Source: Enterococcus sp. DIV0660C (lineage in GTDB: Bacteria; Bacillota; Bacilli; Lactobacillales; Enterococcaceae). Taken from it: DNA of 39,422 bases. Positions 26,617 through 36,012 of the stretch are shown here, in pieces (the first letter of the stretch is position 1; every line of letters begins with the position of its first letter). Location: the NCBI RefSeq assembly GCF_017316125.1, contig NZ_JAFLWA010000002.1:1-39422 (forward strand). The letters run 5' to 3'. The notes beneath the pieces were generated by a model. That model saw nothing but the letters and a program-made list of their open reading frames with translations, made no database searches and was not told where the DNA came from. The position numbers and the translations under genes were made by a program.

Positions 26617-28380
26617 ATGGAGCAGACGATGAATACAAAAGAAAAAATCTCACTGAAAGCACGTGTTCAAAAATTAGGAAGTACCTTGTCTAGTATGGTG
26701 ATGCCCAATATTGGGGCGCTAATAGCATGGGGTGTACTAACAGCCTTGTTTATTCCAGATGGCTATTTACCGAATGAACAATTTGCGACAATGGTTGGGC
26801 CAATGCTGACTTACTTGATCCCGCTATTGATTGGTTACACTGGTGGAAAAGTAATCGCAGGTGATCGAGGTTCGGTTGTCGGAGCAATTGCGACGATGGG
26901 GGTCATTGTGGGAACGGATATTCCAATGATGCTTGGCGCGATGATTACGGGACCTTTGGGTGGTTATGCAATTAAAAAATTTGATCAGGTATTTCAATCA
27001 CGGATCAAATCAGGATTTGAAATGTTAGTTAATAACTTTTCAGCAGGATTGATTGGTTTTGGTTTAGCCCTAATTGGTTTTACCGGCATTGGCCCAGTTG
27101 TGGATGGTTTGACACAAGCGATGGCTCAAGGTGTAGAGGTAATTTTAAATGCACATTTGATTCCACTCACAAATATTTTTATCGAACCAGCGAAAATTTT
27201 ATTTTTGAATAATGCAATCAATCATGGCATTTTAACACCACTTGGAACAGAGCAAGTCGCAACAGCAGGTAAATCGATTTTATTCTTATTAGAAGCTAAC
27301 CCTGGTCCTGGATTGGGTGTGTTATTAGCTTTTACTTTCTTTGGCAAAGGCGCAGCAAAATCTTCTGCACCGGGTGCAATCATTATCCACTTCTTAGGTG
27401 GAATTCACGAAATTTATTTTCCATATGTCATGATGAAACCACTTTTGTTTTTATCGGTAATCGCAGGTGGGATTTCAGGAAGCTTCATTTTCCAATTATT
27501 AGATGCAGGTCTACGTGCGCCAGCTTCTCCTGGATCAATCATTGCTATTTTGGCAATGGCACCACTTAGTTCTTATCTACCAGTTTTATTAGGTATTGCA
27601 GTCGCAACAATTGTTTCTTTTGCGGTTTCTGTAGTTATTTTAAAAGCCGATGCACGAGAAGAATCAGAAAGTTTTGAGCAATCTGTTCAAGAAATGAAAC
27701 AAGCAAAACAGACTGCTAAAGGTGTGACTGTTCGTCCAGAGGCATTTTCATCGACTAAAAAAATTATTTTTGCCTGTGACGCAGGTATGGGCTCAAGTGC
27801 GATGGGTGCTTCAATTTTAAGAAAAATGGTTCAGAAAGCTGACCTACCACAAAATGTGACAAATCAAGCAATCAGCCAGTTGGTAGATGAAGAAGGAACG
27901 TTGATCATTACTCAAGTGGAATTACAAGAAAGAGCAAAACAAAAAGCACCACATGCACAGTTTGTTGCAGTTGAAAATTTCTTGAATTCACCAAGATATG
28001 ACGAGGTAATCCAACAACTAAGCCAAAAAGAAACAACGGAACCTCTAGAATCAAAGGTCGAGTTACAACATGAAGTCGCACCACAAGATATGAGTAAAAT
28101 CCAAAAAATCGTGATTGTCCATGATCAACGAGCAGGGTCTGCAACAATGGGCATCAATGTCTTAAAAGAAGTGCTTCAAAAAAATGATATTCAAATTCCA
28201 TTACAAAAAATCAAGATTGATGAACTAGCTGATGATGAACATTCATTGGTACTTGCTAGAGAACATTTGACAAAAGAAATTCAAGAGCTTGCACCAAATG
28301 CACTTCATTTACCAGTTGAAAGCATGGTTCAAATCAAACATTACGAGACCATTGCGCAACAACTTAAAAAATCTGCTTAA
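26617..28380 (+). CDS. mtlA: Mannitol PTS transporter IICB
   Basis: A 587-aa permease. The IIC part (about 1-345) has [24 protein letters not shown] and [10 protein letters not shown]. The IIB domain has [13 protein letters not shown] with the phospho-Cys C387. After a linker a second IIB-like fold begins near residue 495 ([15 protein letters not shown]), aligned so that His 502 stands in the Cys place. Mannitol is taken up and released inside as mannitol-1-phosphate. ATG at 26617 follows AAGGAG. First gene of mtlA-mtlF-mtlD, with an MtlR-like dyad and a cre-like site upstream, as expected for induction by mannitol and catabolite repression. Confidence 0.93.
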   Translation: MEQTMNTKEKISLKARVQKLGSTLSSMVMPNIGALIAWGVLTALFIPDGYLPNEQFATMVGPMLTYLIPLLIGYTGGKVIAGDRGSVVGAIATMGVIVGTDIPMMLGAMITGPLGGYAIKKFDQVFQSRIKSGFEMLVNNFSAGLIGFGLALIGFTGIGPVVDGLTQAMAQGVEVILNAHLIPLTNIFIEPAKILFLNNAINHGILTPLGTEQVATAGKSILFLLEANPGPGLGVLLAFTFFGKGAAKSSAPGAIIIHFLGGIHEIYFPYVMMKPLLFLSVIAGGISGSFIFQLLDAGLRAPASPGSIIAILAMAPLSSYLPVLLGIAVATIVSFAVSVVILKADAREESESFEQSVQEMKQAKQTAKGVTVRPEAFSSTKKIIFACDAGMGSSAMGASILRKMVQKADLPQNVTNQAISQLVDEEGTLIITQVELQERAKQKAPHAQFVAVENFLNSPRYDEVIQQLSQKETTEPLESKVELQHEVAPQDMSKIQKIVIVHDQRAGSATMGINVLKEVLQKNDIQIPLQKIKIDELADDEHSLVLAREHLTKEIQELAPNALHLPVESMVQIKHYETIAQQLKKSA

Positions 28381-28394
28381 AGAAGGAGAAAACA

Positions 28395-28832
28395 ATGAAA
28401 GCACTAGATTTCAGCATGATCGAATTAAACCAAACGTTTGCTTCTAAAGAAGAAGCGATTCGTTACTGTGGAGAAAAATTAGTTGAGGCGGGATGCGTGG
28501 ACACCGCATACATCGATTCGATGATTCAACGTGACGAGATGTTATCCGTCTATATGGGAAACTTTATTGCTATTCCTCACGGAACAGATTCAGCGAAAAA
28601 ATATGTTAAGAAATCTGGTATCTGTGTTGTTCAAGTACCTGACGGTGTCAATTTTGGAACAGAGGATGAGGAGAAAATTGCGACTGTGTTGTTTGGTATC
28701 GCAGGTGTTGGAGAAGAGCACTTAGCATTAGTTCAACAAATAGCCTTGTACTGTAGCGATGTAGACAATGTTGTTCAGTTAGCAGATGCACTAAGTAAAG
28801 AAGAAGTTTGTGAAAATTTAGCGATTGCATAA
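28395..28832 (+). CDS. mtlF: Mannitol PTS IIA component
   Basis: A 145-aa IIA protein with the phospho-His in [10 protein letters not shown] (H62), the usual length for a free-standing IIA-Mtl. It accepts phosphate from HPr and gives it to C387 of MtlA. ATG follows GAAGGAG; 14 nt separate it from mtlA and 12 nt from mtlD, so the three are one operon. Confidence 0.93.
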   Translation: MKALDFSMIELNQTFASKEEAIRYCGEKLVEAGCVDTAYIDSMIQRDEMLSVYMGNFIAIPHGTDSAKKYVKKSGICVVQVPDGVNFGTEDEEKIATVLFGIAGVGEEHLALVQQIALYCSDVDNVVQLADALSKEEVCENLAIA

Positions 28833-28844
28833 GGAGAGAGAAAG

Positions 28845-29996
28845 ATGAAAGCAGTACATTTTGGAGCAGGAAATATCGGGCGCGGATTTATCGGTGAAGT
28901 ATTAGCCGAAAATGACTTTGACATTACTTTTGTGGATGTCAATCGGGAAATCATTGACGCATTGAATGAAAGAAATGGATATGTAATTGAACTTGCGGAT
29001 GAGACAAAGAAACAAATTGAAATCCAACATGTTTCTGGAATCAATAATCAAGAAAATCCTCAAGCCGTAATTGCTGCGATTGGTGAAGCAGACTTAGTGA
29101 CAACTGCGATTGGACCAAATATTTTGCCCTTTATCGCTGACTTGATTGCTAAAGGGATTGAGCAACGAGAAAAAGTACAGAATACAACACCATTAGATAT
29201 CGTTGCTTGCGAAAATATGATTGGTGGTTCGGCATTTTTAGAAACAGAAGTCCGTAAACTTTTATCACAAGTTGATTTTTTAGAGAAGTATATTGGTTTT
29301 CCAAATGCAGCAGTTGATCGTATCGTTCCGTTACAAAAACATGAGGATCCTTTGTTTGTTCAAGTTGAACCTTTTAAAGAATGGGTAATTGCAGATCATG
29401 AACGAAAAAATACAGCAATCGAGCTGGAAGGTGTCCTTTATGTAGAAGATTTAGAACCTTATATTGAACGCAAACTATTTAGCGTGAATACTGGACATGC
29501 AACGGCTGCTTACACGGGCGCTTTACTAGGTTATCAAACAATAGATGAAGCAATGCAAGATGCGTTGGTTGTCGCACAATTAAAATCTGTATTACAGGAA
29601 ACAGGAAATCTATTGATTGCGAAGTGGGGCTTTGATGAAAAGCAACATGAACAATACATTGAAAAAATTATCCAACGTTTCCAAAACAAATATATTTCCG
29701 ATGCAATCAGCCGCGTGGCGCGGACACCTCTACGGAAATTGGGAAATCAAGAACGCTTTACTCGACCAATCTTAGAATTAAAAGAAAGAGATCTTGTTTC
29801 CCCACATTTAACTGCGACGATGGGTATTATTTTTAACTATTATGATCCAAATGATGAACAAAGTTGTGAACTTTATGAAATGAAGCAAACAAAAAATATT
29901 GAAGAACTGATCCAAGCGGTGACAGGAATCAACGATGCGAAAATGATTGGTGCAATCAAACAAAACGTGGAACGTTACGACAAGCAAGTTGCGTAA
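28845..29996 (+). CDS. mtlD: Mannitol-1-phosphate 5-dehydrogenase
   Basis: A 383-aa cytosolic NAD-dependent dehydrogenase (long-chain mannitol type) that oxidises mannitol-1-phosphate to fructose-6-phosphate. The Rossmann motif is at the N-terminus (HFGAGNIGRGFIGEVL, residues 5-20). The catalytic segment KLFSVNTGHATAAYTG carries the Lys, Asn and His expected for this family. Length is normal. ATG follows AAGGAGAGAG. Last gene of the mannitol operon, followed by a strong terminator. Confidence 0.96.
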   Translation: MKAVHFGAGNIGRGFIGEVLAENDFDITFVDVNREIIDALNERNGYVIELADETKKQIEIQHVSGINNQENPQAVIAAIGEADLVTTAIGPNILPFIADLIAKGIEQREKVQNTTPLDIVACENMIGGSAFLETEVRKLLSQVDFLEKYIGFPNAAVDRIVPLQKHEDPLFVQVEPFKEWVIADHERKNTAIELEGVLYVEDLEPYIERKLFSVNTGHATAAYTGALLGYQTIDEAMQDALVVAQLKSVLQETGNLLIAKWGFDEKQHEQYIEKIIQRFQNKYISDAISRVARTPLRKLGNQERFTRPILELKERDLVSPHLTATMGIIFNYYDPNDEQSCELYEMKQTKNIEELIQAVTGINDAKMIGAIKQNVERYDKQVA

Positions 29997-30024
29997 TCAA
30001 AAATTTGATAATTACGTCAGATAA

Positions 30025-30071
30025 CAAAGCGAGGCTGGAACTTAAAAAATCCAGCCTCGCTTTGATTTTTT
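30025..30071 (+). terminator. Terminator after mtlD with GAGGCTGG core
   Basis: Perfect 15-bp stem CAAAGCGAGGCTGGA / TCCAGCCTCGCTTTG followed by ATTTTTT. It lies between convergent genes and may also stop transcripts from the minus strand. The core GAGGCTGGA resembles the intergenic element at 5205-5351. Confidence 0.92.
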
Positions 30072-30099
30072 AAACAAGCGATTTTAGCAATATGAAAAA

Positions 30100-32274
30100 T
30101 TAACTGCGTTTAGAAAAGAAACGAAGTGATTTACTGATTGTTTTGATAACAGTCAGATAAGTTTCTTTATCAAACTGTATCTCTTGATTTTGCCCATAAA
30201 TAGTTGTTTCATAGTTTTTGGTTAATTTGATGAAGCTTTGCTGCATTGGAATCGCCTTTTCGACGCGATAACTATAATCCAATAAGTTTTCTGCACGTTG
30301 TCTTGGAAATAGCTTCTCTACTTGTATCAGCAACTGTTGATAGTTTTTTTGATTATCTGAAGCAAACAAAACAACTTGATAATACAAAAGGTGCCAACGA
30401 ACTTTTTGGCGCAAAGAAGGAATGAGAAATGGAACCAATGCAACTATGAGCAAAGAAAGGACAACAGATTTCCATAAAGACTTATGAGTGATTGTTGTAT
30501 CAGAAAAAATAGTATTGTCTTCTGTTGATGATGTTGTTTCTGTCTCAGATGTTGAGGAAGCAGTTGTCGTTTCGGCTATTGATTGTGATGGTTGACTCTC
30601 TGGAATAGCTGTAGGGATCGTTTCTTGTCTACTTTGTGCGGTTGCAGGATTTGCAAATGCCGGCGTGGGTTCAAAGGGTAACCAGCCAAATCCAGGAAAA
30701 TAAACTTCTGGCCAAGAGTGAGCATTACTACTTAAAATGTTATATTCCTTTAGCTCATTACTGTGATTACCTGTTTGGTAACCCATAGTAAAACCCTTTG
30801 TCCAGCGTGCAGGTATATCAAGTGTACGTAGTAAAACAACCATAGCTGAAGAAAAATTATCACAATAACCAATTTTAGAATCAAATAGAAAATGGTCAAC
30901 ATAGTCGTGATTTGCAGGCGTGTGTGGTGTATCGACTTTTGAATAACGAAATTCCCCACTACTTTTTAAGTAATCTTGGATTGCGAGAACCTGATCGAGT
31001 AAAGTTGTTTTTGTACTTGTTATCTCTTTCGCAAGAGAAGTTATTCGTTTAGGTAAGTTTGCTGGTAGCTGAAGGTCTGTTTGATATTCTGCTTGTTCCA
31101 CGTCAGTTAAAACACTGTTGACTAACATATCATAAGTATAAGAAAGATTTGCAACAGTGAAAGTCGCTGTGAATGATGACGATTTATCTACAACATAACG
31201 TTGAGTATCTGATAAGAAAAATAACGCACTATCTGGCAAGGATGGAAATGCCGTAAGACTAAAATTTCCATAAGAGTAGGGAAGGAAAGTCTGCTCATTT
31301 ATTGTCAGTTGAAGGGTAGTGGGCTCAGTAACGATTGCATCTGGATAATTGACTAATTGATGTGGCAACTCGTTTATTTGGGAAGAACTTCGACTATTTT
31401 CTGTCCAACCAGTACCGGTATAGACTCCTTTATTCTGTATTTTATAATAATGACCAGATTCTTGAACTGCGGTAAAAACGACGTCTGTCTGATCGTAAAC
31501 TGGTCCACCAAGGGTCTCATCATTTTCGCTGAATCCGGTTCTTGAACGTCCTGCTTCTTGGAATGCACGTATTCTAGCATATAAACCTTGTTTGTTGAAA
31601 AATTCTCTGACTGGAGCACTCCTTGCTTCAATTGTTTGTGTGACTTCAGGCAATCGTGTGGGAATCCACACACTAATGCATAACAAACAGAGCAAAACAA
31701 TCATAGTAATGAAGATAAATGGCCATCTGTTATGCTTTTTTTGAAGTAATGATAACTGACGAATGAAAAGATAACTGAATAGAATAATAACAATAAAAAT
31801 ACACTCAGTTAACAGATCAAATTCACGAAAGATACTTAACATCATGAAATAAAGCACTAGTACTAAAAATGGCAGGCCCCATAAATCATAATCAATGGTT
31901 AAAGTAGTTAGTAAATAAACGAGGCATAGCATGAGAATGAATGCTGGTAATTCTGGAAAGTAATGGAATTCACTGGCAACTAATTCGTTAAATTCAGTTT
32001 GAGATTGATTTAACAATTCCAAAAACCAATTACTTCTGACTGTTGCTGGAGGAAAATAAACAAACAAGTTAACCAAACTAGTGAAAAAAGCTAAAATCAC
32101 TCGAATAATCTTAGAAGATATCATCCGGATAATCAGACAGAAGACAGCAATAGTAGCAATCAGCGGTAAACTTGTGGTGAGATCGTTCGCAGTTAAAAAA
32201 GTTGGAACGCCTGCACTTAAGAGAAAAAAGGCGTAAAAGCTTCGCCACCATTTTTTTGTTGAAAGATTCAACAT
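30100..32274 (-). CDS. Membrane transglutaminase-like protein (TgpA type)
   Basis: A 724-aa protein with about six N-terminal membrane helices (to roughly residue 205), an extracellular transglutaminase-like core, a Ser/Thr-rich linker (SQSIAETTTASSTSETE region) and one more helix near residue 600 before a cytosolic C-terminal DUF4129-like tail. The core shows Cys 471 (KIGYCDNFSS), His 519 (NAHSWPEVYF) and, at the third catalytic position, Glu 535 (PFEPTP) where many transglutaminase folds have Asp; FEPTP is common in this subgroup. Substrate unknown; a cell-surface role is likely. ATG at 32274 follows AGGAGG. A GTG two codons earlier lies within the RBS. Last gene of moxR-DUF58-tgpA. Confidence 0.87.
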   Translation of the reverse strand: MLNLSTKKWWRSFYAFFLLSAGVPTFLTANDLTTSLPLIATIAVFCLIIRMISSKIIRVILAFFTSLVNLFVYFPPATVRSNWFLELLNQSQTEFNELVASEFHYFPELPAFILMLCLVYLLTTLTIDYDLWGLPFLVLVLYFMMLSIFREFDLLTECIFIVIILFSYLFIRQLSLLQKKHNRWPFIFITMIVLLCLLCISVWIPTRLPEVTQTIEARSAPVREFFNKQGLYARIRAFQEAGRSRTGFSENDETLGGPVYDQTDVVFTAVQESGHYYKIQNKGVYTGTGWTENSRSSSQINELPHQLVNYPDAIVTEPTTLQLTINEQTFLPYSYGNFSLTAFPSLPDSALFFLSDTQRYVVDKSSSFTATFTVANLSYTYDMLVNSVLTDVEQAEYQTDLQLPANLPKRITSLAKEITSTKTTLLDQVLAIQDYLKSSGEFRYSKVDTPHTPANHDYVDHFLFDSKIGYCDNFSSAMVVLLRTLDIPARWTKGFTMGYQTGNHSNELKEYNILSSNAHSWPEVYFPGFGWLPFEPTPAFANPATAQSRQETIPTAIPESQPSQSIAETTTASSTSETETTSSTEDNTIFSDTTITHKSLWKSVVLSLLIVALVPFLIPSLRQKVRWHLLYYQVVLFASDNQKNYQQLLIQVEKLFPRQRAENLLDYSYRVEKAIPMQQSFIKLTKNYETTIYGQNQEIQFDKETYLTVIKTISKSLRFFSKRS

Positions 32275-32283
32275 GGACACCTC

Positions 32284-33351
32284 CTAACTAAGTTTTTTAA
32301 TTGGAAACTTTTGTTCATTATCATCTTGTAGAAACAGTTCATTATTTTCATAGTAAATGAGGGTAACGTTGACGGCCTCTCGTTTCCAAGTAGAAACTTG
32401 TGCGTGGACTGTTGGAGAGAGTTCTGGAACAAAAAGGAGTATTTCTTTAGTACTATGTTCAACCATACTTGGTTGTTGCAGAAAATCTTCCATAGCATGT
32501 AGCTGAGCAAAAAAAGCAGGAGAAGGATGTGTACCGTTGTACTTCTGTTCAGCAAAAATCAGTTGATTTGGATAAATTTTCTGGTCATAGAAACTTAAAA
32601 AAGAAAAGTATAAGTCAAGCATTTTTTCAAAATTTGTTGGTGTTCCCCAAAAACAAAGGGTCAATTTACTTTGTTGAACAGTTGGCTCATATTCACGAGA
32701 GAGCCATTGTTGATAGTAAGCGGAACGTTTCCAATCAATTTGCTTTAATGAGTCACCTTGACGATGTTCTCGAATCCCAGCTAGATTTTGAGAAGATAAG
32801 AAGTTGTTTTTTTGTTGTCTGCTTGTCAAAAAGTGCGTTAATATTCGTGCTTCAGGTAGTATATTATTTGGCAAAACAGTAGTTTTGAATGTTATCTTTT
32901 TTAGTTTACTTTTTCGAAATAAGCCTAGATAATCATAAGCGATGAATTGGACGGGAAGTGTTTCAAACATACCTCTTTTCCGGGGAGTCCAAGTAATCGA
33001 TAGTTGTTGTTCTTTTTTTGAAACCAATAAAAAAGTTTGCGTTTTCGGTAGGAACTCTTCTGGAAAATGTAAAGTTAGACGTGGTACGAAAAGTGTTAAG
33101 GCTTGTGACTCGGCAATAAGAAGATTGATCGTTATTGAATTATCCCGATAAACGAGTGCAGGAACAATGAGAACCAACTCGATTTTTGATAGTCGTCTAC
33201 TTAAAGAAAGCCAACTGAATGCGATATATAAGGTAAAAAGAATAACTAAAAACCAGCCGAATAGTTGATTAAATAAAATTGTAAAAATCAAGAACAAGAA
33301 ATAGATCAAAAAAATGCAACTATTTATGAGGTAATTCCAATGTTTTTTCAT
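32284..33351 (-). CDS. DUF58 domain protein, membrane anchored
   Basis: A 355-aa protein. Two hydrophobic helices at the N-terminus (about 8-50) are followed by a beta-rich domain and the DUF58 signature HRQGDSLKQIDWKRSA near residue 200, a vWA-like fold. DUF58 proteins are almost always paired with MoxR ATPases and often with TgpA-like transglutaminases, as here. The biochemical role is not known. ATG lies 2 nt after the moxR stop, without a clear RBS of its own, so translation is probably coupled. An overlapping frame at 32268-32555 is a shadow. Confidence 0.9.
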   Translation of the reverse strand: MKKHWNYLINSCIFLIYFLFLIFTILFNQLFGWFLVILFTLYIAFSWLSLSRRLSKIELVLIVPALVYRDNSITINLLIAESQALTLFVPRLTLHFPEEFLPKTQTFLLVSKKEQQLSITWTPRKRGMFETLPVQFIAYDYLGLFRKSKLKKITFKTTVLPNNILPEARILTHFLTSRQQKNNFLSSQNLAGIREHRQGDSLKQIDWKRSAYYQQWLSREYEPTVQQSKLTLCFWGTPTNFEKMLDLYFSFLSFYDQKIYPNQLIFAEQKYNGTHPSPAFFAQLHAMEDFLQQPSMVEHSTKEILLFVPELSPTVHAQVSTWKREAVNVTLIYYENNELFLQDDNEQKFPIKKLS

Positions 33352-33353
33352 CG

Positions 33354-34310
33354 CTATGTTACCGGAACTGAAATTTGTTTTATTAGGTCTTTTAAGAGTA
33401 AATCAATTTCATTATCAGTCAACGAACGATCATGAAATAATAGTCGATGCTTGAAAACAAAAGGCAATAGCACTTGAAAATCGCTTGGGGTAACGTAAGA
33501 GCGCCCCTTGATTACTGCGTAGGCTTTAGCCGACTGAATAAAAGCTAAGCTGCCACGTGGACTGATACCTAACTTGATTACTGGATGATTACGTGTAGCA
33601 GTGACTAATTCCAACGCATAACGTGCGACTGAAGGGTCAAGATAGGTTGTTGAGACAGTTTGTTTGATCCTAGTGAGGGACTCATTGGTGAGAATGACTT
33701 TTAATGTGGCAAGAGACTGTTCTTGGGTGTCTAATAATAAAGAGAGTTCTTCATCGAAAGTAGGATAACCAATGTGCAGCCGGAATAAAAATCGATCTAA
33801 TTGAGCCTCGGGTAACGGATAAGTTCCTTCGTATTCAATAGAGTTTTGAGTTGCTAAAACGAAAAAATGATTATCTAAAGGATACGTTTGATCGTCAATA
33901 GTAATATGCTTTTCTGCCATGGCTTCGAGTAACGCCGCTTGTGTTCGCGGTGTTGTTCGGTTGATTTCATCTGCTAATAAAATAGTAGTAAAAATCGGAC
34001 CAGGACGGAATTCAAAATCTTTTGTTTTTGAATTATAAAAAGAAAAGCCCAAGATATCTCCTGGCAAAAGGTCTGGTGTAAACTGAACACGACTAAAATC
34101 GCCTTGGATTGTTTTGGCCAAGGACTTCACAAGTAATGTTTTACCGACACCAGGAACATCTTCAAATAAAATATGTCCACCGGAAAACAGAGCAACAAAC
34201 ATCAATTCAATGATTGGTTGCTTGCCCACAATGACTTTTTGAACTTCAGCGATTAAATGATCGACTTTTTCTTTTATCTCACGAATGGCATTTTCGTTAT
34301 TTTTATCCAT
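33354..34310 (-). CDS. MoxR-family AAA+ ATPase
   Basis: A 318-aa AAA+ chaperone-like ATPase. Walker A is in EDVPGVGKTLLVKSL, Walker B in LLADEINRTTPRTQAALLEAM, and the sensor region in FFVLATQNSIEYEGTYPLPEAQLDRF. MoxR proteins help to mature or activate partner complexes, often vWA-domain proteins such as DUF58. The ATG at 34310 has AAGGTG upstream; a GTG two codons earlier is possible. First gene of a three-gene operon on the minus strand, divergent from the Mga-like regulator. Confidence 0.93.
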   Translation of the reverse strand: MDKNNENAIREIKEKVDHLIAEVQKVIVGKQPIIELMFVALFSGGHILFEDVPGVGKTLLVKSLAKTIQGDFSRVQFTPDLLPGDILGFSFYNSKTKDFEFRPGPIFTTILLADEINRTTPRTQAALLEAMAEKHITIDDQTYPLDNHFFVLATQNSIEYEGTYPLPEAQLDRFLFRLHIGYPTFDEELSLLLDTQEQSLATLKVILTNESLTRIKQTVSTTYLDPSVARYALELVTATRNHPVIKLGISPRGSLAFIQSAKAYAVIKGRSYVTPSDFQVLLPFVFKHRLLFHDRSLTDNEIDLLLKDLIKQISVPVT

Positions 34311-34347
34311 TTTCACATCACCTTCTCATAATAATCTTGTTTCTTTC

Positions 34348-34376
34348 ATTGTAAAGGAAGGCGTACGTTCCTACAA
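34348..34376 (-). promoter_or_regulatory. Promoter of the moxR operon
   Basis: Minus strand: -35 TTGTAG (34376-34371), 17-bp spacer, -10 TACAAT (34353-34348), 40 nt before the start. An inverted repeat CAAGCAAA..TTTGCTTG (34374-34395) abuts the -35 and could be an operator. Confidence 0.55.
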
Positions 34377-34628
34377 GCAAAGCAGTTTTGCTTGAAATAG
34401 TGCATTTTGTCGATAGAAAATAAAAAATAAATGAGTTTTTAATGAAATAAATAGAAAATAAAAAAATGTTGATGTCTTTCGCGTAGTTTATTACGACAGG
34501 TTTCTCTTCTCAATAATCCATTGATGTGTGCAAAAAAGGAGGCAACCGTTTTAGCCAAAAAATGATTTTCCACAAAAATTTGTGACATTCCTGCAAAAAA
34601 AGCATACAGAGAAGTAGAGGATCGTAGC
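34377..34628. other. Divergent intergenic region between moxR and the Mga-like gene
   Basis: A-rich DNA without a gene. It contains the dyad CACAAA-AA-TTTGTG at 34571-34584, about 45 nt before the regulator start, and the CAAGCAAA inverted repeat near 34374. No clear -10/-35 pair for the plus-strand gene. I see nothing else. Confidence 0.4.
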
Positions 34629-35936
34629 TTGGCTGGACTAAAACATATGAAATGGCAAAAATTGTTATCGAAAAATTCACAAAATTTATTTTTGCTGATG
34701 AATCAAATGAAAGATCTGACTTGGAAAAAGGCAGATCTGGCAGAAAAATTAAGTGTCGATGTAAAAACAATTGAACGACATTTAAAACGTTTAGAGACGA
34801 TTGACTTTCCTGTGCAACTGATTTATCAGAAAAAAACGGTACGCCTGATTTATAATTTAGGCTATAGCGAGCCCTATTTGCTCTTTGATTTCTTGATTCA
34901 TTCTGCATCATTTCGCTTGTTGAAAGATCTAATTTTAGAAGAAAAGTACCAAGAAATCTATGATCGGCCAACACAAGAACGATTACGAAAATGGTTAGGA
35001 GAGTATCACCTTTCTTTTTCTTATAAAAAAGGACAGATTTTTGGGTCAGAAAGAAAAGTCCGCTATTTGCTATTTAGTTTTTTGAAAGATTTTCCTCATT
35101 TTTTTGTGGATGATGGTGAAGAATCATTTTCAGAAATTTTTATTCGCTTGTTAAAGCAAAGAAATCGACTATCTTCAGTTGAAATCTTAGGTGACAATCA
35201 AACAATGTTTTTTGAATTGTTTCCAGAATTGCTCTTTCGAGAAGAGCAGAAGCTATCTGTGAAAGAAAAAAATTATCTATGCATTGTGCGATTAAGTTGT
35301 AATGTGATTACCAAAAAGCGTTGGGAACGATTAGAGCAAACGAAAGATTATCGAAAATTGACAATTGTTACAGAAAAATTGGATTCGTTCTTTTGGTTAA
35401 ATAGTGATTTTGAGACTTTCAATAAGCAAAGGATCACGCAAGTTCTTTATCAAGAATGGTTGCGCTACTCGATTGGGATTCAAGAACGTTTGTCAGATGA
35501 AGAAGTATTTGAATATCAACAAACCTTGAATACATTTCCCAATGCAAAAGAAAAACTTCATCAATTCCGCTTAGCAATTCAACAAGCCTTGACGCATCCA
35601 TCTGTTAGTTGGGGTCTAAATTTGTTGAAAACATTGCAAGAACGAGGTTTTTTAGAAGTGCATCCGCCATCTGTAAAAATTGTTCTTCTTTTTCGTTTTG
35701 ATCATGAAGAAGCCAGAAGGTTAGCCAGAATTTTGGATACAGCACTTCGTCATCGTAAACGGACATCCATTCATGTGTGTACGAGAAGTAAACCACCACA
35801 TTATGCAGATTTGATTATTACCGATCATTTTTCACCGTTAACTTATTCTAAAAATCAGAAAACTTATTTTTATCATTCTTCTTTTGGCGTAGAACAACTG
35901 TTAAAGGATGTTGACGAATGGATTTCCTTAAAATGA
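34629..35936 (+). CDS. Mga/AtxA-like transcriptional regulator
   Basis: A 435-aa protein. Residues about 15-75 contain an Mga-type HTH (LTWKKADLAEKLSVDVKTIERHLKRL). The long middle part is helical and basic/aromatic, as in PRD-like modules of Mga and AtxA. The last 100 residues (from about SVKIVLLFRFDHEEARRLA) look like a IIB-type alpha/beta domain that serves oligomerisation in AtxA. The start is a TTG at 34629 with AGAGGA upstream; an ATG at 34647 lacks an RBS. It is divergent from moxR-DUF58-tgpA and could regulate it, which is a guess. No PRD histidines can be assigned safely. Confidence 0.75.
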   Translation: MAGLKHMKWQKLLSKNSQNLFLLMNQMKDLTWKKADLAEKLSVDVKTIERHLKRLETIDFPVQLIYQKKTVRLIYNLGYSEPYLLFDFLIHSASFRLLKDLILEEKYQEIYDRPTQERLRKWLGEYHLSFSYKKGQIFGSERKVRYLLFSFLKDFPHFFVDDGEESFSEIFIRLLKQRNRLSSVEILGDNQTMFFELFPELLFREEQKLSVKEKNYLCIVRLSCNVITKKRWERLEQTKDYRKLTIVTEKLDSFFWLNSDFETFNKQRITQVLYQEWLRYSIGIQERLSDEEVFEYQQTLNTFPNAKEKLHQFRLAIQQALTHPSVSWGLNLLKTLQERGFLEVHPPSVKIVLLFRFDHEEARRLARILDTALRHRKRTSIHVCTRSKPPHYADLIITDHFSPLTYSKNQKTYFYHSSFGVEQLLKDVDEWISLK

Positions 35937-35975
35937 CAGAATCTGTGATGAATAAAACCAAAATTTATTGCGCTA

Positions 35976-35984
35976 TGCTATAAT
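35976..35984 (+). promoter_or_regulatory. Extended -10 promoter of the Phd-like gene
   Basis: TGC-TATAAT, an extended -10 with no good -35, 29 nt before the TTG start. It lies inside the upstream open frame, which supports the later start. Confidence 0.6.
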
Positions 35985-36012
35985 AACTTTGATAAAAAAG
36001 GAGGGAACTTCG

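Noticed and set aside
30100-34310. MoxR-DUF58-transglutaminase as a phage defence island
   Set aside because: No nuclease, recombinase, CBASS, restriction or retron component; MoxR-DUF58 alone is a housekeeping-type association.
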